This document shows, in pieces, positions 7,080 through 16,276 of a DNA stretch of 54,935 nt. The notes under the pieces were generated by a model. It was not told the origin of the DNA and searched no databases. It saw nothing but the letters and a program-made list of their open reading frames with translations. The position numbers and the translations under genes are program-made. Numbering within the stretch: position 1 is the stretch's first letter; every line of letters starts with the position of its first letter. This DNA comes from Phenylobacterium sp. (GTDB lineage: Bacteria; Pseudomonadota; Alphaproteobacteria; Caulobacterales; Caulobacteraceae). The stretch is taken from positions 1 to 54,935 of the forward strand of contig NZ_JANXWD010000013.1 of assembly GCF_025351295.1 (NCBI RefSeq), in the 5' to 3' direction.

Positions 7080-10000
7080 ATGCGGCACCAGGAAGTGACG
7101 CTCGACGACAAGTTTCTGCTCACGGATGGTCGGGTGTTCATCACCGGCGTCCAGGCACTGCTGCGTGTCCTGATCGACCAGCACCGGCTGGATCGCGCCG
7201 CGGGGCTGAACACGGCGGGATTTGTCTCGGGATACCGGGGTTCGCCGCTGGGCGGCCTCGACCAGCAGGCCGGCCGCGCCGCCAAATACCTCAAGGATGC
7301 CGAGGTGGTGTTCAAGGAGGGCCTGAACGAGGACCTCGCCGCCACGGCAGTCTGGGGCAGCCAGCAGGCCAACCTGTTCCCCGGCGCCCGCTACGACGGC
7401 GTGTTCGGCATGTGGTACGGCAAGGCGCCGGGCGTCGACCGCACCGGCGACGCCTTCAAGCACGCGAATTTCGCCGGGGTATTTCCCAAGGGCGGGGTTT
7501 TGGCGGTGGCCGGCGACGACCACACCTGCAAGTCCTCCACCCTGCCGTCGCAGTCGGAATACGCCTTCCAGGACGCCGAGATTCCGGTGCTGTCGCCGGC
7601 CGACGTGCAGGAGGTGCTGGACTACGGCCTGCTGGGCATCGCGATGTCGCGGTTCTCCGGCCTGTGGGTGGGGATGATCGCCCTGGCCGACACCATGGAT
7701 TCCGGCGCGACCATCGACGTCTCGCTGGATCGCCACCGGTTCGTGACGCCCGAGAACTATCGCCTGCCCGCCGGCGGCCTGGGCATCCGCCTGAAGGACC
7801 AGCCGCTGGAGAAGGAGCGGCGGCTGCGGACCCAGAAGCTGCCTGCCGCGCTGGCCTTCGCCCGCGCCAACCGCATCGACCGGATCATGCTGGGCGCCAG
7901 TCGCCCGCGCCTGGGCATCGCCTGCCAGGGCCAGGCCTACAAGGACGTGATCGAGGCGCTGTCGGCCATGGGCATCAGCCAGGCCGAGGCCTCGTCGCTG
8001 GGGGTCGCGATCTACAAGGTCGGCATGCCCTGGCCGCTGGAGCCGCTGGGCCTGCGCGCCTTCGCGGCCGGCCTGGAGACCCTGATGGTGGTCGAGCACA
8101 AGCGGCCGCTGATCGAGAGCCAGGCCCGCGCCGCGCTCTACGACCTGCCGGCCCACGCGCGGCCGAAGATCGTCGGCAAGACCGACGAGCACGGCCAGCC
8201 GCTGCTCAGCGAACTGGTCTCGCTGTCGGTGGCGGAGATCGCGCTGGCGATCGCCGACCGCCTGCCGCCCGGCCCGCACATGGACCGGGTCTACGACTAT
8301 CTGAACCGGGTCTCGGCCGCCTCGATGGCCGCGGTGACGCTGTCCAGCGACCAGCAGCGCAAGCCGTTCTTCTGCTCCGGCTGCCCGCACAATTCCTCGA
8401 CCCGCCTGCCGGAGGGTTCCCGCGCCCTGGCCGGCATCGGCTGCCACTACATGGCCAGCTTCAACGACCCCTCGACCGACCTGAACAGCCACATGGGCGG
8501 TGAAGGATTGAGCTGGGTCGGGGCCTCGCCGTTCACCGACGAGAAGCACGTCTTCGTCAACCTCGGAGACGGCACCTACAACCACTCCGGATCGCTCGCC
8601 ATCCGCGCCGCCGTCGCGGCCGGCGCGAACATGACCTACAAGCTGCTGTTCAACGACGCGGTCGCCATGACCGGCGGCCAGGCAGCGGAGAGCGGCTTCA
8701 CCGTCCCGCAGATCACCCGGCAGCTGACCGCCGAGGGCGTGCAGAAGATCGTCGTCGTGGCCGCCGAGCCGGAGCGCTATCTCAACATAACCGACCTGGC
8801 GCCCGGCGTGGAGGTCAAGCCGCGCCTCGAGCTGATGGCCATGCAACGCCAGCTGCGCGACACGCCCGGGGTCTCGGTGCTGATCTACGACCAAGTGTGC
8901 GCCACCGAGAAGCGCCGGCGGCGCAAGCGCGGCAAGATGGCCGCCGCGCCGCTCAGGGTGATGATCAACCCGCTGGTCTGCGAAGGCTGCGGCGACTGTT
9001 CCAAGACCTCGAACTGCGTGTCGGTCGAGCCGTTGAACACCGCGTTCGGCCGCACGCGGAAGATCAACCAGTCGACCTGCAACCAGGACTATTCCTGCCT
9101 GGACGGCTTCTGCCCCAGCTTCGTCACCCTTGAAGGCGCCGACAACGCGCACCGCGAGGCCATGCCGGCCCTGACCGCCGACGCCACGCCGCTGCCGGAC
9201 TTCCAGGAGTTCGCGGGCGTGCAGAACATCGTCTTCACCGGCGTGGGCGGTACGGGCGTGACGACCGTGGCCTCGATCCTGGCCATGGCGGCGCACGTCG
9301 ACGGTCGCGCCGCATCGGTGGTCGACATGACCGGCCTGGCGCAGAAGGGCGGGGCGGTGTTCAGCCACGTCCGCATCGGCGCGACCGAGACCACGGTGAT
9401 CGGCGGCCGGGTGCCGGCGGCCAGCGCCAATGTGCTGATCGCCTGCGACCTGCTGTCCGCCGCGGGACCGGACGCGCTGGCGCTCTACGCCAAGGACCGC
9501 ACGGTGGCGGTGGGCAATGCCGACTTCGCCCCCACCGCCGACTTCGTCACCGACCGTGACGTCCGCTTCGACGGCGACGAACAGGGCCAGCGGATCGGGG
9601 CGGCGGTGAAGTCCTACGACTCCGCCCCGGCCAGCCACCTGGCCGAGAGCCAGCTGGGCGACGCCATCTACGCCAACATGATCATGCTGGGCTTTGCCTG
9701 GCAGAAGGGCGTGGTGCCGGTCTCCAGCCGCGCCCTCTATCGCGCCATCCGGCTGAACGGGGTGGAGACCGAGGCCAACCTCCAGGCCTTCGAACTGGGC
9801 CGCAAGGTGGCCTTCGACCCGTCCCAGCGCGGCAAGCGCGACGACGACGTGCCGACCCCGGAGACCATGCCGCTGGACGACCTGATCGCCCATCGCGCGG
9901 GCGAGCTCACCGCCTACCAGAATGCCGCCTACGCCGACCGCTACCTGGCTCGGGTCGCGCAGGTCCGCGCCGCCGAGGCGCCGCTGGGCTCGGACGATCT

Positions 10001-10520
10001 GACCCGCGCCGCGGCGGTCAGCCTCTACAAGCTGATGGCCTACAAGGACGAGTACGAGGTGGCCCGGCTCTATTCCGACGGCCGGTTCGCCAAGTACCGC
10101 GCCGAGACCTTCAAGGGCGGCAAGGCCAAGGTCTGGCTGGCCCCGCCGCTGCTGGCGCGCAAGGGCCCGGACGGCAGGCCGCGCAAGATGGCCTTCTCGC
10201 CCTGGATGCTGGACCTGGCGTTCCCGACCCTGGCGAAGTTGAAGGGCCTGCGCGGCACGGCCATGGATCCTTTCGGCCACACCGCGGAGCGGAAGATGGA
10301 GCGCGGCCTGGTCGCCGAGTTCGAGGCCGAGCTCGACCGGATCGTGGGTGGCCTCGACGCGGCCCACCACCTCCTGGCCGTGAAGCTGGCCCAGGTCCCG
10401 CAGCAGATCCGCGGCTACGGCCACATCAAGGACGCCTCGGTCGGCCCCGCCCGGGCGGAGGCGAAGCGGCTGTGGAAAGACTGGGAAAAGGTCGCGGCGA
10501 AGGCGCCGGTGACCGCGTAG
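7080..10520 (+). CDS. Indolepyruvate ferredoxin oxidoreductase, fused IorA-IorB type
   Basis: This 1146-aa enzyme oxidatively decarboxylates 2-ketoacids from aromatic or branched-chain amino acids to acyl-CoA using thiamine diphosphate and iron-sulfur clusters. The N-terminus (MRHQEVTLDDKFLL) and TPP-binding half come first. A cysteine cluster CEGCGDC-x5-C begins at Cys634, with SCLDGFC soon after, and a gamma-type domain (GVGGTGVTTVASILAMAAH) follows. I chose the ATG at 7080 because of AAGGATA upstream; an open frame reaching back to 6753 overlaps the divergent regulator and is not coding. The C-terminal ~350 residues are the extra domain usual in proteobacterial fused forms. Confidence 0.93.
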   Translation: MRHQEVTLDDKFLLTDGRVFITGVQALLRVLIDQHRLDRAAGLNTAGFVSGYRGSPLGGLDQQAGRAAKYLKDAEVVFKEGLNEDLAATAVWGSQQANLFPGARYDGVFGMWYGKAPGVDRTGDAFKHANFAGVFPKGGVLAVAGDDHTCKSSTLPSQSEYAFQDAEIPVLSPADVQEVLDYGLLGIAMSRFSGLWVGMIALADTMDSGATIDVSLDRHRFVTPENYRLPAGGLGIRLKDQPLEKERRLRTQKLPAALAFARANRIDRIMLGASRPRLGIACQGQAYKDVIEALSAMGISQAEASSLGVAIYKVGMPWPLEPLGLRAFAAGLETLMVVEHKRPLIESQARAALYDLPAHARPKIVGKTDEHGQPLLSELVSLSVAEIALAIADRLPPGPHMDRVYDYLNRVSAASMAAVTLSSDQQRKPFFCSGCPHNSSTRLPEGSRALAGIGCHYMASFNDPSTDLNSHMGGEGLSWVGASPFTDEKHVFVNLGDGTYNHSGSLAIRAAVAAGANMTYKLLFNDAVAMTGGQAAESGFTVPQITRQLTAEGVQKIVVVAAEPERYLNITDLAPGVEVKPRLELMAMQRQLRDTPGVSVLIYDQVCATEKRRRRKRGKMAAAPLRVMINPLVCEGCGDCSKTSNCVSVEPLNTAFGRTRKINQSTCNQDYSCLDGFCPSFVTLEGADNAHREAMPALTADATPLPDFQEFAGVQNIVFTGVGGTGVTTVASILAMAAHVDGRAASVVDMTGLAQKGGAVFSHVRIGATETTVIGGRVPAASANVLIACDLLSAAGPDALALYAKDRTVAVGNADFAPTADFVTDRDVRFDGDEQGQRIGAAVKSYDSAPASHLAESQLGDAIYANMIMLGFAWQKGVVPVSSRALYRAIRLNGVETEANLQAFELGRKVAFDPSQRGKRDDDVPTPETMPLDDLIAHRAGELTAYQNAAYADRYLARVAQVRAAEAPLGSDDLTRAAAVSLYKLMAYKDEYEVARLYSDGRFAKYRAETFKGGKAKVWLAPPLLARKGPDGRPRKMAFSPWMLDLAFPTLAKLKGLRGTAMDPFGHTAERKMERGLVAEFEAELDRIVGGLDAAHHLLAVKLAQVPQQIRGYGHIKDASVGPARAEAKRLWKDWEKVAAKAPVTA

Positions 10521-10532
10521 GGCGAAGAGCCG

Positions 10533-10724
10533 CCTCTCCCCCGAACGCAGCGAAGAGAGGGAGAGGGTAGGGAGAGGGCCGGCTGGACCTGTCGGTTCGT
10601 ACGTGTGGTCCCGCGATGAGCCACGGCGGCGGCGCGAGCGGGTCCTGGCTGGACCAACGGCGGATCACGTCTGCACGCGCCGGCCCTCTCCCTACCCTCT
10701 CCCGCTCGCTTCGCGGGGGAGAGG
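10533..10724. repeat. Paired inverted REP/BIME-like element, copy 1
   Basis: A C/T-then-G/A-rich palindromic unit at 10533-10583 (ending GGGAGAGGGCCGGC) is followed about 95 nt later by the inverse unit at 10679-10724 (starting GCCGGCCCTCTCCC). The two therefore face each other head to head. The same arrangement occurs at 17091-17293. It occupies nearly all of the space between the oxidoreductase and the DUF169 gene; no other feature is seen there. Confidence 0.75.
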
Positions 10725-10799
10725 AGGTGCGCGTCGTCCTTGCGCCCAGCACCCGCTGGCTCCAGCGTGGCGGCGAGGCCCACGCTGAAGGACTTGATC

Positions 10800-11564
10800 A
10801 TGAACCTGGACTGGCCCGCCATCGTCGCCGACCTGGAGCAGCTGCTGAAGCTGCGCTCGATCCCGTTCGGCATGAAGCTCTACGCCGACCGGGCCGAGAT
10901 GGAGGCGATCCCGCGCATCCGGCGGCCCACGGCGGTCCACACCCTGGACCAGCTGGTCGGCCAGGCCTCGCGGCTGGGCTGGACCGTGGGCGTGACGTCC
11001 GAGGACCTGGTGGGCGCGCAGTGCCGCGCCGTGGTGGGCCTGGGATCGGCCAAGACCGACGACTGGAAATCGGGCCGGCACATGACCGGGGTGTGGTTCG
11101 AGACCGTCGAGGACGCGTCGGCCCACCAGGCGGCGATGCACTGCGTGCCGGACGGCCAGTTCGACGCGCTGGCCATCGGGCCGCTGGCGGCGGAGAAGCT
11201 GGGCGACCCGGATATCGCCCTGTTCTACGCCACGCCCGGGGCGATGATCTATTTCATCAACGGGCTGCAGTGGTCCGGCTACAAGAAGTTCGACTGGGGC
11301 GTGGTCGGCGAGAGCGCCTGCGCCGACAGCTGGGGCCGGGCGCTGACCACCCGGGCGCCCAGCCTCTCGATCCCCTGTTTCGCCGAGCGCCGCTATGGCG
11401 GGGTGCTGGACGACGAGATGCTGATGGCCTTGCCGCCGGAGTATCTGATCAAGGCCATCGCCGGCATGCGGGCGCTGTCGAAGAACGGCTTCCGCTATCC
11501 GTTCGCGCAATATGGCGTGCAGCAGGACGTGCGGGCGGGGATGGCGGTGAGCTACCGGCCGTAG
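10800..11564 (+). CDS. DUF169 domain protein
   Basis: This 254-aa soluble protein matches the DUF169 (COG2043) family: an early IPFGMKLY segment, a central CRAVVGLG region, and paired segments around IYFINGLQWSGY. The function of DUF169 is not established, and nothing here identifies a substrate. The ATG at 10800 follows GAAGGA at a good distance. A longer open frame from 10740 would run into the repeat element, so the later start is preferred. It is monocistronic in appearance, flanked by the repeat element and a convergent gene. Confidence 0.8.
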   Translation: MNLDWPAIVADLEQLLKLRSIPFGMKLYADRAEMEAIPRIRRPTAVHTLDQLVGQASRLGWTVGVTSEDLVGAQCRAVVGLGSAKTDDWKSGRHMTGVWFETVEDASAHQAAMHCVPDGQFDALAIGPLAAEKLGDPDIALFYATPGAMIYFINGLQWSGYKKFDWGVVGESACADSWGRALTTRAPSLSIPCFAERRYGGVLDDEMLMALPPEYLIKAIAGMRALSKNGFRYPFAQYGVQQDVRAGMAVSYRP

Positions 11565-11572
11565 GCCGGCGC

Positions 11573-12244
11573 CTACCGCGCCACGCCCACCCAGATGATG
11601 TGCCGGGCGCCCTTGCCGGAGGGGCTGGCGCGGACCTGGACCTCCTCGACGGCGAAACCGGCGCGGCGCATGCGGCCCATGAAGGGCTGGTCCGGGCCGG
11701 CCGACCACACCGCCAGGACGCCGCCGTGGCGTACCGCCTTGCGCAGCACCGCCAGGCCGGCCACCGAATAGAGGCTGTCGTTGGCGTCGCGGTTCAGGCC
11801 GTCGGGGCCGTTGTCCACGTCCATCAGGATGGCGTCATAGGGCGGGTTGGCGTCGCGCAGCAGGTCGGCGACGTCGGCCTGGCGCAGGATCAGGCGCTTG
11901 TCCCCCAGGCACCCGGCGAACAGGCCGGCCAGCGGGCCCTTGGCCCAGGCGACCACGGCGGGCACCAGCTCGGCCACCGTGACCTGGGCGTCCTTCGGCA
12001 GTGCGGCCAGGGCGGCGCGCAGGGTGAAGCCCATCCCCAGGCCGCCGATCAGCATGCGCGGCGCCTTGCGCTCGGCGATCTTCGCCCACGCGAGGTTGGC
12101 CAGCGCCACCTCGGAGCCCGAGAGGCGGCTGTTCATCAGCTCGATCGTGCCGGACATGATCGAGAAGTCCTGGCCGCGCTGCATCAGCCGCAGTTCGCCG
12201 CCGCCGGGGATCTGGGCGGTGTCGAGATGGATCCAGGGGTTCAT
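11573..12244 (-). CDS. Spermidine-synthase-like class I methyltransferase-fold protein
   Basis: This 223-aa protein contains the nucleotide-binding motif LIGGLGMGFTLRAALAAL of the spermidine synthase/SAM-methyltransferase fold and the following acidic strand VTVAELVPAVVAWAKG. YDAILMDVDNGPDGL is the region where spermidine synthases place catalytic Asp residues. It lacks the N-terminal beta-strand domain typical of true SpeE, so polyamine synthesis is doubtful. It is better called a spermidine-synthase-like protein. The start MNPWIHLDTAQ at 12242-12244 follows GGAAGG. It converges on the DUF169 gene with an 8-nt gap and diverges from the acyl-CoA dehydrogenase. Confidence 0.82.
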   Translation of the reverse strand: MNPWIHLDTAQIPGGGELRLMQRGQDFSIMSGTIELMNSRLSGSEVALANLAWAKIAERKAPRMLIGGLGMGFTLRAALAALPKDAQVTVAELVPAVVAWAKGPLAGLFAGCLGDKRLILRQADVADLLRDANPPYDAILMDVDNGPDGLNRDANDSLYSVAGLAVLRKAVRHGGVLAVWSAGPDQPFMGRMRRAGFAVEEVQVRASPSGKGARHIIWVGVAR

Positions 12245-12345
12245 GGGCCTTCCATAGGGCCTTCGCTCCCGTCGCGTCACCCGCCTTAGATTATAGCTTC
12301 GGCCATGCGCCGTATGCTGACGACGTTGTAGCGGGAGACCCTGAC

Positions 12346-13554
12346 ATGGCCGACTCCGGAGCCGACATCGAACTGGAGGCCTTCCGCGCGGAGGCGGCCG
12401 CCTGGATCGCGGCCAATTTCCCGGCCTCGCTGAAGGGCCAGGGCGCGCTGGCCAGCCTGGAAGTCACCGCCGCGACGGGCGACCTCAAGGCCTGGCGCAA
12501 GGGGATCGGCGCCAAGGGCTGGGCCACGCCGACCTGGCCGGCGGAGTACGGCGGCGGCGGGCTCTCGCCCCAGCAGGCCCGCGTGCTCGGCCAGGAGATG
12601 GCCAAGGCCGGGGCGTTCAACCCGCTGATGTTCGGCATGGGCGTGACGATGATCGGCCCGACGATCATGGACTACGGGACCGAGGCGCAGAAGCAGCAGC
12701 ACCTGCCGCCGATCATCCGCGGTGACGTGCAATGGTGCGTGGGCTATTCGGAGCCCAACGCCGGCTCGGACCTGGCCTCGCTGCAGACCAAGGCGGTCGA
12801 CGCCGGCGACCACTGGGTGATCAACGGCCAGAAGACCTGGACCAGCGGGGCGCAGTATTCCGACTGGTGCGGCTGCCTTGTGCGGACCGACTTTTCGGCC
12901 AAGAAGCACGACGGCATCTCGTTCCTGCTGATCGACATGCATCAGCCAGGGATCGAGACCCGGCCGATCGCGCTGATCGCCGGCGCGTCGCCGTTCTGCG
13001 AGACCTTCCTGACCGACGCGACGGCGCCCAAGGATGCCTTGCTCGGCCAGCTCAATGTGGGCTGGACAGTGGGCAAGCGGCTGCTGCAGCACGAGCGCGC
13101 CAGCCAGACCGGCGCGTCGGGCGGCGGCCGGGTGATCCCGCCGCTGTCGGATGTGGCCAAGGCCTATGTCGGCGTGGACGATAAGGGCCGCCTGGCCGAC
13201 ACCGACCTGCGCGCCCGGCTCGCGCGCCACATGATGGACGCCAAGGTGCACGGCCTGACCCTGGCCCGCGCCATGGCCGAGGCGAAGGGCAGCAACAACC
13301 CGGGCAACGCCGCCTCGGTGCTGAAGAACTCCGCGACCAACGTCGCCCAGACCCGGTCGGAGCTCAGCCTGGAGATCTTCGGCCATCAGGGCCTGGGCTG
13401 GCAGGGCGAGGCCTTCACGACGGATGAGATCGAGACCGTGCGCGGCTGGCTGGGCGGCAAGGCGATGTCGATCTACGGCGGCTCGTCCGAGATCCAGAAC
13501 AACATCATCTCCAAGCGCATCCTGGGCCTGCCGGACACCACCCAGTCGAGCTGA
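12346..13554 (+). CDS. Acyl-CoA dehydrogenase family protein
   Basis: This 402-aa FAD flavoprotein oxidises acyl-CoA to enoyl-CoA, passing electrons to ETF. Family motifs are present in order: YSEPNAGSDLASL, NGQKTWTSGAQYSDWC, and the C-terminal IYGGSSEIQNNIISKRILGLP. The length is usual for the family. Substrate chain length cannot be read from sequence. It belongs to the group often encoded near steroid, terpene or short-chain degradation genes in Caulobacterales, but none are adjacent. An HSL-type esterase lies convergent 19 nt downstream. Confidence 0.95.
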   Translation: MADSGADIELEAFRAEAAAWIAANFPASLKGQGALASLEVTAATGDLKAWRKGIGAKGWATPTWPAEYGGGGLSPQQARVLGQEMAKAGAFNPLMFGMGVTMIGPTIMDYGTEAQKQQHLPPIIRGDVQWCVGYSEPNAGSDLASLQTKAVDAGDHWVINGQKTWTSGAQYSDWCGCLVRTDFSAKKHDGISFLLIDMHQPGIETRPIALIAGASPFCETFLTDATAPKDALLGQLNVGWTVGKRLLQHERASQTGASGGGRVIPPLSDVAKAYVGVDDKGRLADTDLRARLARHMMDAKVHGLTLARAMAEAKGSNNPGNAASVLKNSATNVAQTRSELSLEIFGHQGLGWQGEAFTTDEIETVRGWLGGKAMSIYGGSSEIQNNIISKRILGLPDTTQSS

Positions 13555-13573
13555 AGCCGTCGCCGCTCGCCCG

Positions 13574-14593
13574 CTATCCCTTCAGGTGTTCGTCGAAGAA
13601 GGCGGCGATATCGCGGAACACGACCGCCGATTCCGGGCTGTCGAAGGCGTAGATGTACTCCGCGTGGCTCATCGCCTCATGGACTTCCAGCCGCGCCGTC
13701 ACCCCCGCCGCGCGCATGGCGCGATAGGCCCGCACCGTGTCGCTCAGCAGGAGGTCGCGGGTGCCGGTGGTGAAGATGGTCGGCGGGAAGCCGGCGAAGT
13801 CGCCGTAGATCGGCGACACCAGCGGGTGGGTCACGCCGGCGTCCCCGGCGTAGAGCGCCGCCATCCCCCCGGCCATGCCGTCGAAGCTGGAGAACACCCC
13901 GTCGACGCCCGCGTTGACCTGGTAGCTGTCGCTGGCTCCGGTCAGGTCGGTCCACGGCGTGCCGGTGGCCAGCGCGCCGGGCAGCTCCAGGCCCAGTTCT
14001 TTCAGCTTCAGCGCCAGCGCCAGGGTCAGCCCGCCGCCGGCCGAAGTGCCGAACACCCCGATCGCCCCGGCCGGCCGCTCGGCCGCCAGCGCCCGCCACA
14101 CCGCCACCGCGTCGTCCACCGCGGCCGGGAAGGGGTGCTCCGGCGGCATCCGGTAGTCCACCGACACCACGGTCATCCGCGAATAGTGCGCGCCAAGCAC
14201 CGCCTCGCCGGTGCTGGCCTCGCCGCCGTTCAGCACATAGCCGCCGCCGTGGAAATTCAGCAACACGCGGCCCGCCTTGGCCGGGTCCAGGCTCGCCGGG
14301 ACGATCTGGCGCACCGTCACGCCGGCGACCTGCATCAGCTCGACCCGGTGCGGGAACATCGCCGCCAGCGCGGGGACCAGGGCCAGCGCCTGGGCGTCGA
14401 CCTGGGCGATCAGCGCCGTCCACTCGTCCGCCGACCCCGGCCTCCACCCCAGCGGCAGCCCGCCGCCGCCGGCCGCCGCCTGGGCCGCCATGGTCGAGAT
14501 CGAGCGCTGCAGCTGCGGGCTCACCGTCGTGGGCGTGCGCAGGCTCTTGGCCGCGACCGCGCGCGGAGTCTGGATCTGGCCGGCGTCATCCAT
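13574..14593 (-). CDS. Alpha/beta hydrolase, hormone-sensitive lipase (HSL/bHSL) type
   Basis: This 339-aa serine esterase carries the oxyanion-hole motif HGGGYVLNGG, the nucleophile elbow GTSAGG (Ser184), a late Asp in GTRDLLLSD, and a His in AMSHAEY. That is the complete HSL-family triad in the expected order. Such enzymes hydrolyse short-chain esters or lactones. There is no signal peptide, so it is probably cytoplasmic. The ATG at 14593 follows a strong AGGAGG. It converges on the acyl-CoA dehydrogenase gene. Confidence 0.92.
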   Translation of the reverse strand: MDDAGQIQTPRAVAAKSLRTPTTVSPQLQRSISTMAAQAAAGGGGLPLGWRPGSADEWTALIAQVDAQALALVPALAAMFPHRVELMQVAGVTVRQIVPASLDPAKAGRVLLNFHGGGYVLNGGEASTGEAVLGAHYSRMTVVSVDYRMPPEHPFPAAVDDAVAVWRALAAERPAGAIGVFGTSAGGGLTLALALKLKELGLELPGALATGTPWTDLTGASDSYQVNAGVDGVFSSFDGMAGGMAALYAGDAGVTHPLVSPIYGDFAGFPPTIFTTGTRDLLLSDTVRAYRAMRAAGVTARLEVHEAMSHAEYIYAFDSPESAVVFRDIAAFFDEHLKG

Positions 14594-14678
14594 GCTGTGG
14601 TCCTCCTGAGGTCCGTCTGCGCGGACCCATCGCCCACCGTGACCCCAAGCCCGCCCGCCGCGCCACAGGTTTTCGCGC

Positions 14679-15674
14679 TCAGGTCCCCGGCATCGGCAGC
14701 GATATGTCCACCCGCGTCCCCGGCCCGCCGCCGAACCGCACCTCGCCCCCCAGCCCCGCCGCCAGCGAGCGCACCATCCGCAGGCCCAGCCCGCCGTCGC
14801 GCGTCCCGCCGCCAGCCTGGCCCGGCCCGTCGTCGGCCACCGCCAGGCGCAGCCGCGCGCCCTCGGCCGACAACGTCACCGTCACCTGGCCGCCGCGCCC
14901 GCCGGCGAAGGCGTGCTTGGCCGCGTTGGTGACCAGCTCGTTGACGATCAGGCCCAGGCTGACGGCATCGCGCACCGGCGCGGCGACGGCGGCGCAGCTC
15001 ACCGCCACCCGGGTCCGGCCCTCCTCGAACAGACTCTCGCCCAGCCGCGCGCACAGCCCCTCCAGATAGGGCTGCAGGTCCACCCGGTCGCGGCTGTTCT
15101 GCCGGTAGAGCATCGAGTGCAGGTCGGCGATGGTGCGGATCCGGTCGACCGCCTTGCTCAGCTGCGCGCGCACCCCCGGCGGGCTCGACCGCGCCTGCAG
15201 CTCCAGGATCGCCGACACCACGCTCAGGTTGTTCTTCACCCGGTGGTTCAGCTCGTCGAACAGCTCCGCCTGTCGCGCCTCGGCGGCCTTGCGCTCGCTG
15301 ACGTCGATGAAGAACTGACCGAACTCGGTGTCCGACAGCCGCATCATGTGCACGTCGTACCAGCGCTCGGCGTAGGTATCCCGGTACTCGAAGCGCACGT
15401 CGCGGCACGCCAGCGCCCGCGCACAGGCGCCGAACCACGCCGCCGCCGTGCTGGGCCGGATCTCCGACTGGCGGCGGCCGACCATCCGCGCCCCAGCCGG
15501 CGCGCGCCGCACGAACACCGGATTGGCCGCCCGCACCCAGTAGTCGACCAGCCGCCCGGCGTCGTCGCGGATCGCCTCGCAGACCACGAACCCCTCGGCC
15601 ATGTTCGCGAACAGCGCACGGTAGCGTCGCTCGAGACCTGGGTCCTCCGGGACCGGCCCGGAATCGTCCGCCAT
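14679..15674 (-). CDS. Sensor histidine kinase, PAS plus HisKA_2/HATPase
   Basis: This 331-aa kinase has an N-terminal PAS domain (about residues 14-125, ending in FFIDVSERKAAEARQ) and a HisKA_2 dimerisation helix with the phospho-accepting His144 in ELNHRVKNN. A HATPase domain follows with the N box VNELVTNAAKHAF and the G box ADDGPGQAGG. No membrane segment is visible, so it is a cytoplasmic sensor of the type common in alphaproteobacterial general stress or light-responsive signalling. No cognate response regulator is adjacent. It diverges from the thioesterase gene. Confidence 0.92.
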   Translation of the reverse strand: MADDSGPVPEDPGLERRYRALFANMAEGFVVCEAIRDDAGRLVDYWVRAANPVFVRRAPAGARMVGRRQSEIRPSTAAAWFGACARALACRDVRFEYRDTYAERWYDVHMMRLSDTEFGQFFIDVSERKAAEARQAELFDELNHRVKNNLSVVSAILELQARSSPPGVRAQLSKAVDRIRTIADLHSMLYRQNSRDRVDLQPYLEGLCARLGESLFEEGRTRVAVSCAAVAAPVRDAVSLGLIVNELVTNAAKHAFAGGRGGQVTVTLSAEGARLRLAVADDGPGQAGGGTRDGGLGLRMVRSLAAGLGGEVRFGGGPGTRVDISLPMPGT

Positions 15675-15837
15675 ACGGAACCTCCACCTTGGCAGTTAGC
15701 GCCGGTTTCCCGACGCGGGCCAGCTTGACCTTAAAAACGGCGCGTGAGCCTTCGTTCCGTCGCCGCCCCGCGCCCGCCCTGTCGCGAGACCCCCGAGTCA
15801 TCGTAATCCCGACCCCACACGCCACCGGATGCCGCCC

Positions 15838-16257
15838 ATGACCGACGCCGTCGCCCCCGACCTGCAGACCGCCCTGGGCCAGGTGCGGATCGTCAGCCTC
15901 GAGCCTGGCCGCGCGATCATCGAGTTCCAGGTGGCCCCGCACATGTGCCACTCGGGCGGTGTCGCCCAGGGCGGCTTCGTCTGCGGCTGGATCGACGCGG
16001 CCATGGCCCATGCCGCCATCGCCCAGGCGCCGGAGATGACGCCGATGTCGCTGGAGATGAAGGTCACCTACTTCGCCCCCGCCCGCCCGGGCCTGGTGAT
16101 CGCCGAGGGCTGGATCGAGCGCGCCGGCCGCGCCACCGCCTTCGCCGAGGGCCGCCTGACCGACGCCAACGGCGCGGTCTTGGCCAAGGCCAGCTCCACC
16201 CTGCGCCTGATTCCCCGCGCCGCCGTCGAGGCCAGCTCGCGCAAGGCGATGGGGTAG
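15838..16257 (+). CDS. PaaI-type hotdog thioesterase
   Basis: This 139-aa hotdog-fold protein has the PaaI-family core HSGGVAQGGFVCGWIDAAMAHAA, in which the Gly-Gly turn and Asp belong to the active site, followed by the strand MSLEMKVTYFAPARPG. Family members hydrolyse acyl-CoA thioesters, often of aromatic acids. The substrate is unknown here. The ATG at 15838 gives the usual short N-terminus; an in-frame ATG nine bases earlier is possible. It diverges from the sensor kinase. Confidence 0.88.
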   Translation: MTDAVAPDLQTALGQVRIVSLEPGRAIIEFQVAPHMCHSGGVAQGGFVCGWIDAAMAHAAIAQAPEMTPMSLEMKVTYFAPARPGLVIAEGWIERAGRATAFAEGRLTDANGAVLAKASSTLRLIPRAAVEASSRKAMG

Positions 16258-16276
16258 GCGGCCGGCGCACGGGTAT

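Noticed and set aside
7029..10424. Long minus-strand open frame opposite the indolepyruvate oxidoreductase
   Set aside because: Composition is that of an antisense shadow (His/Gly/Arg-rich); the + strand gene has clear catalytic and Fe-S motifs.
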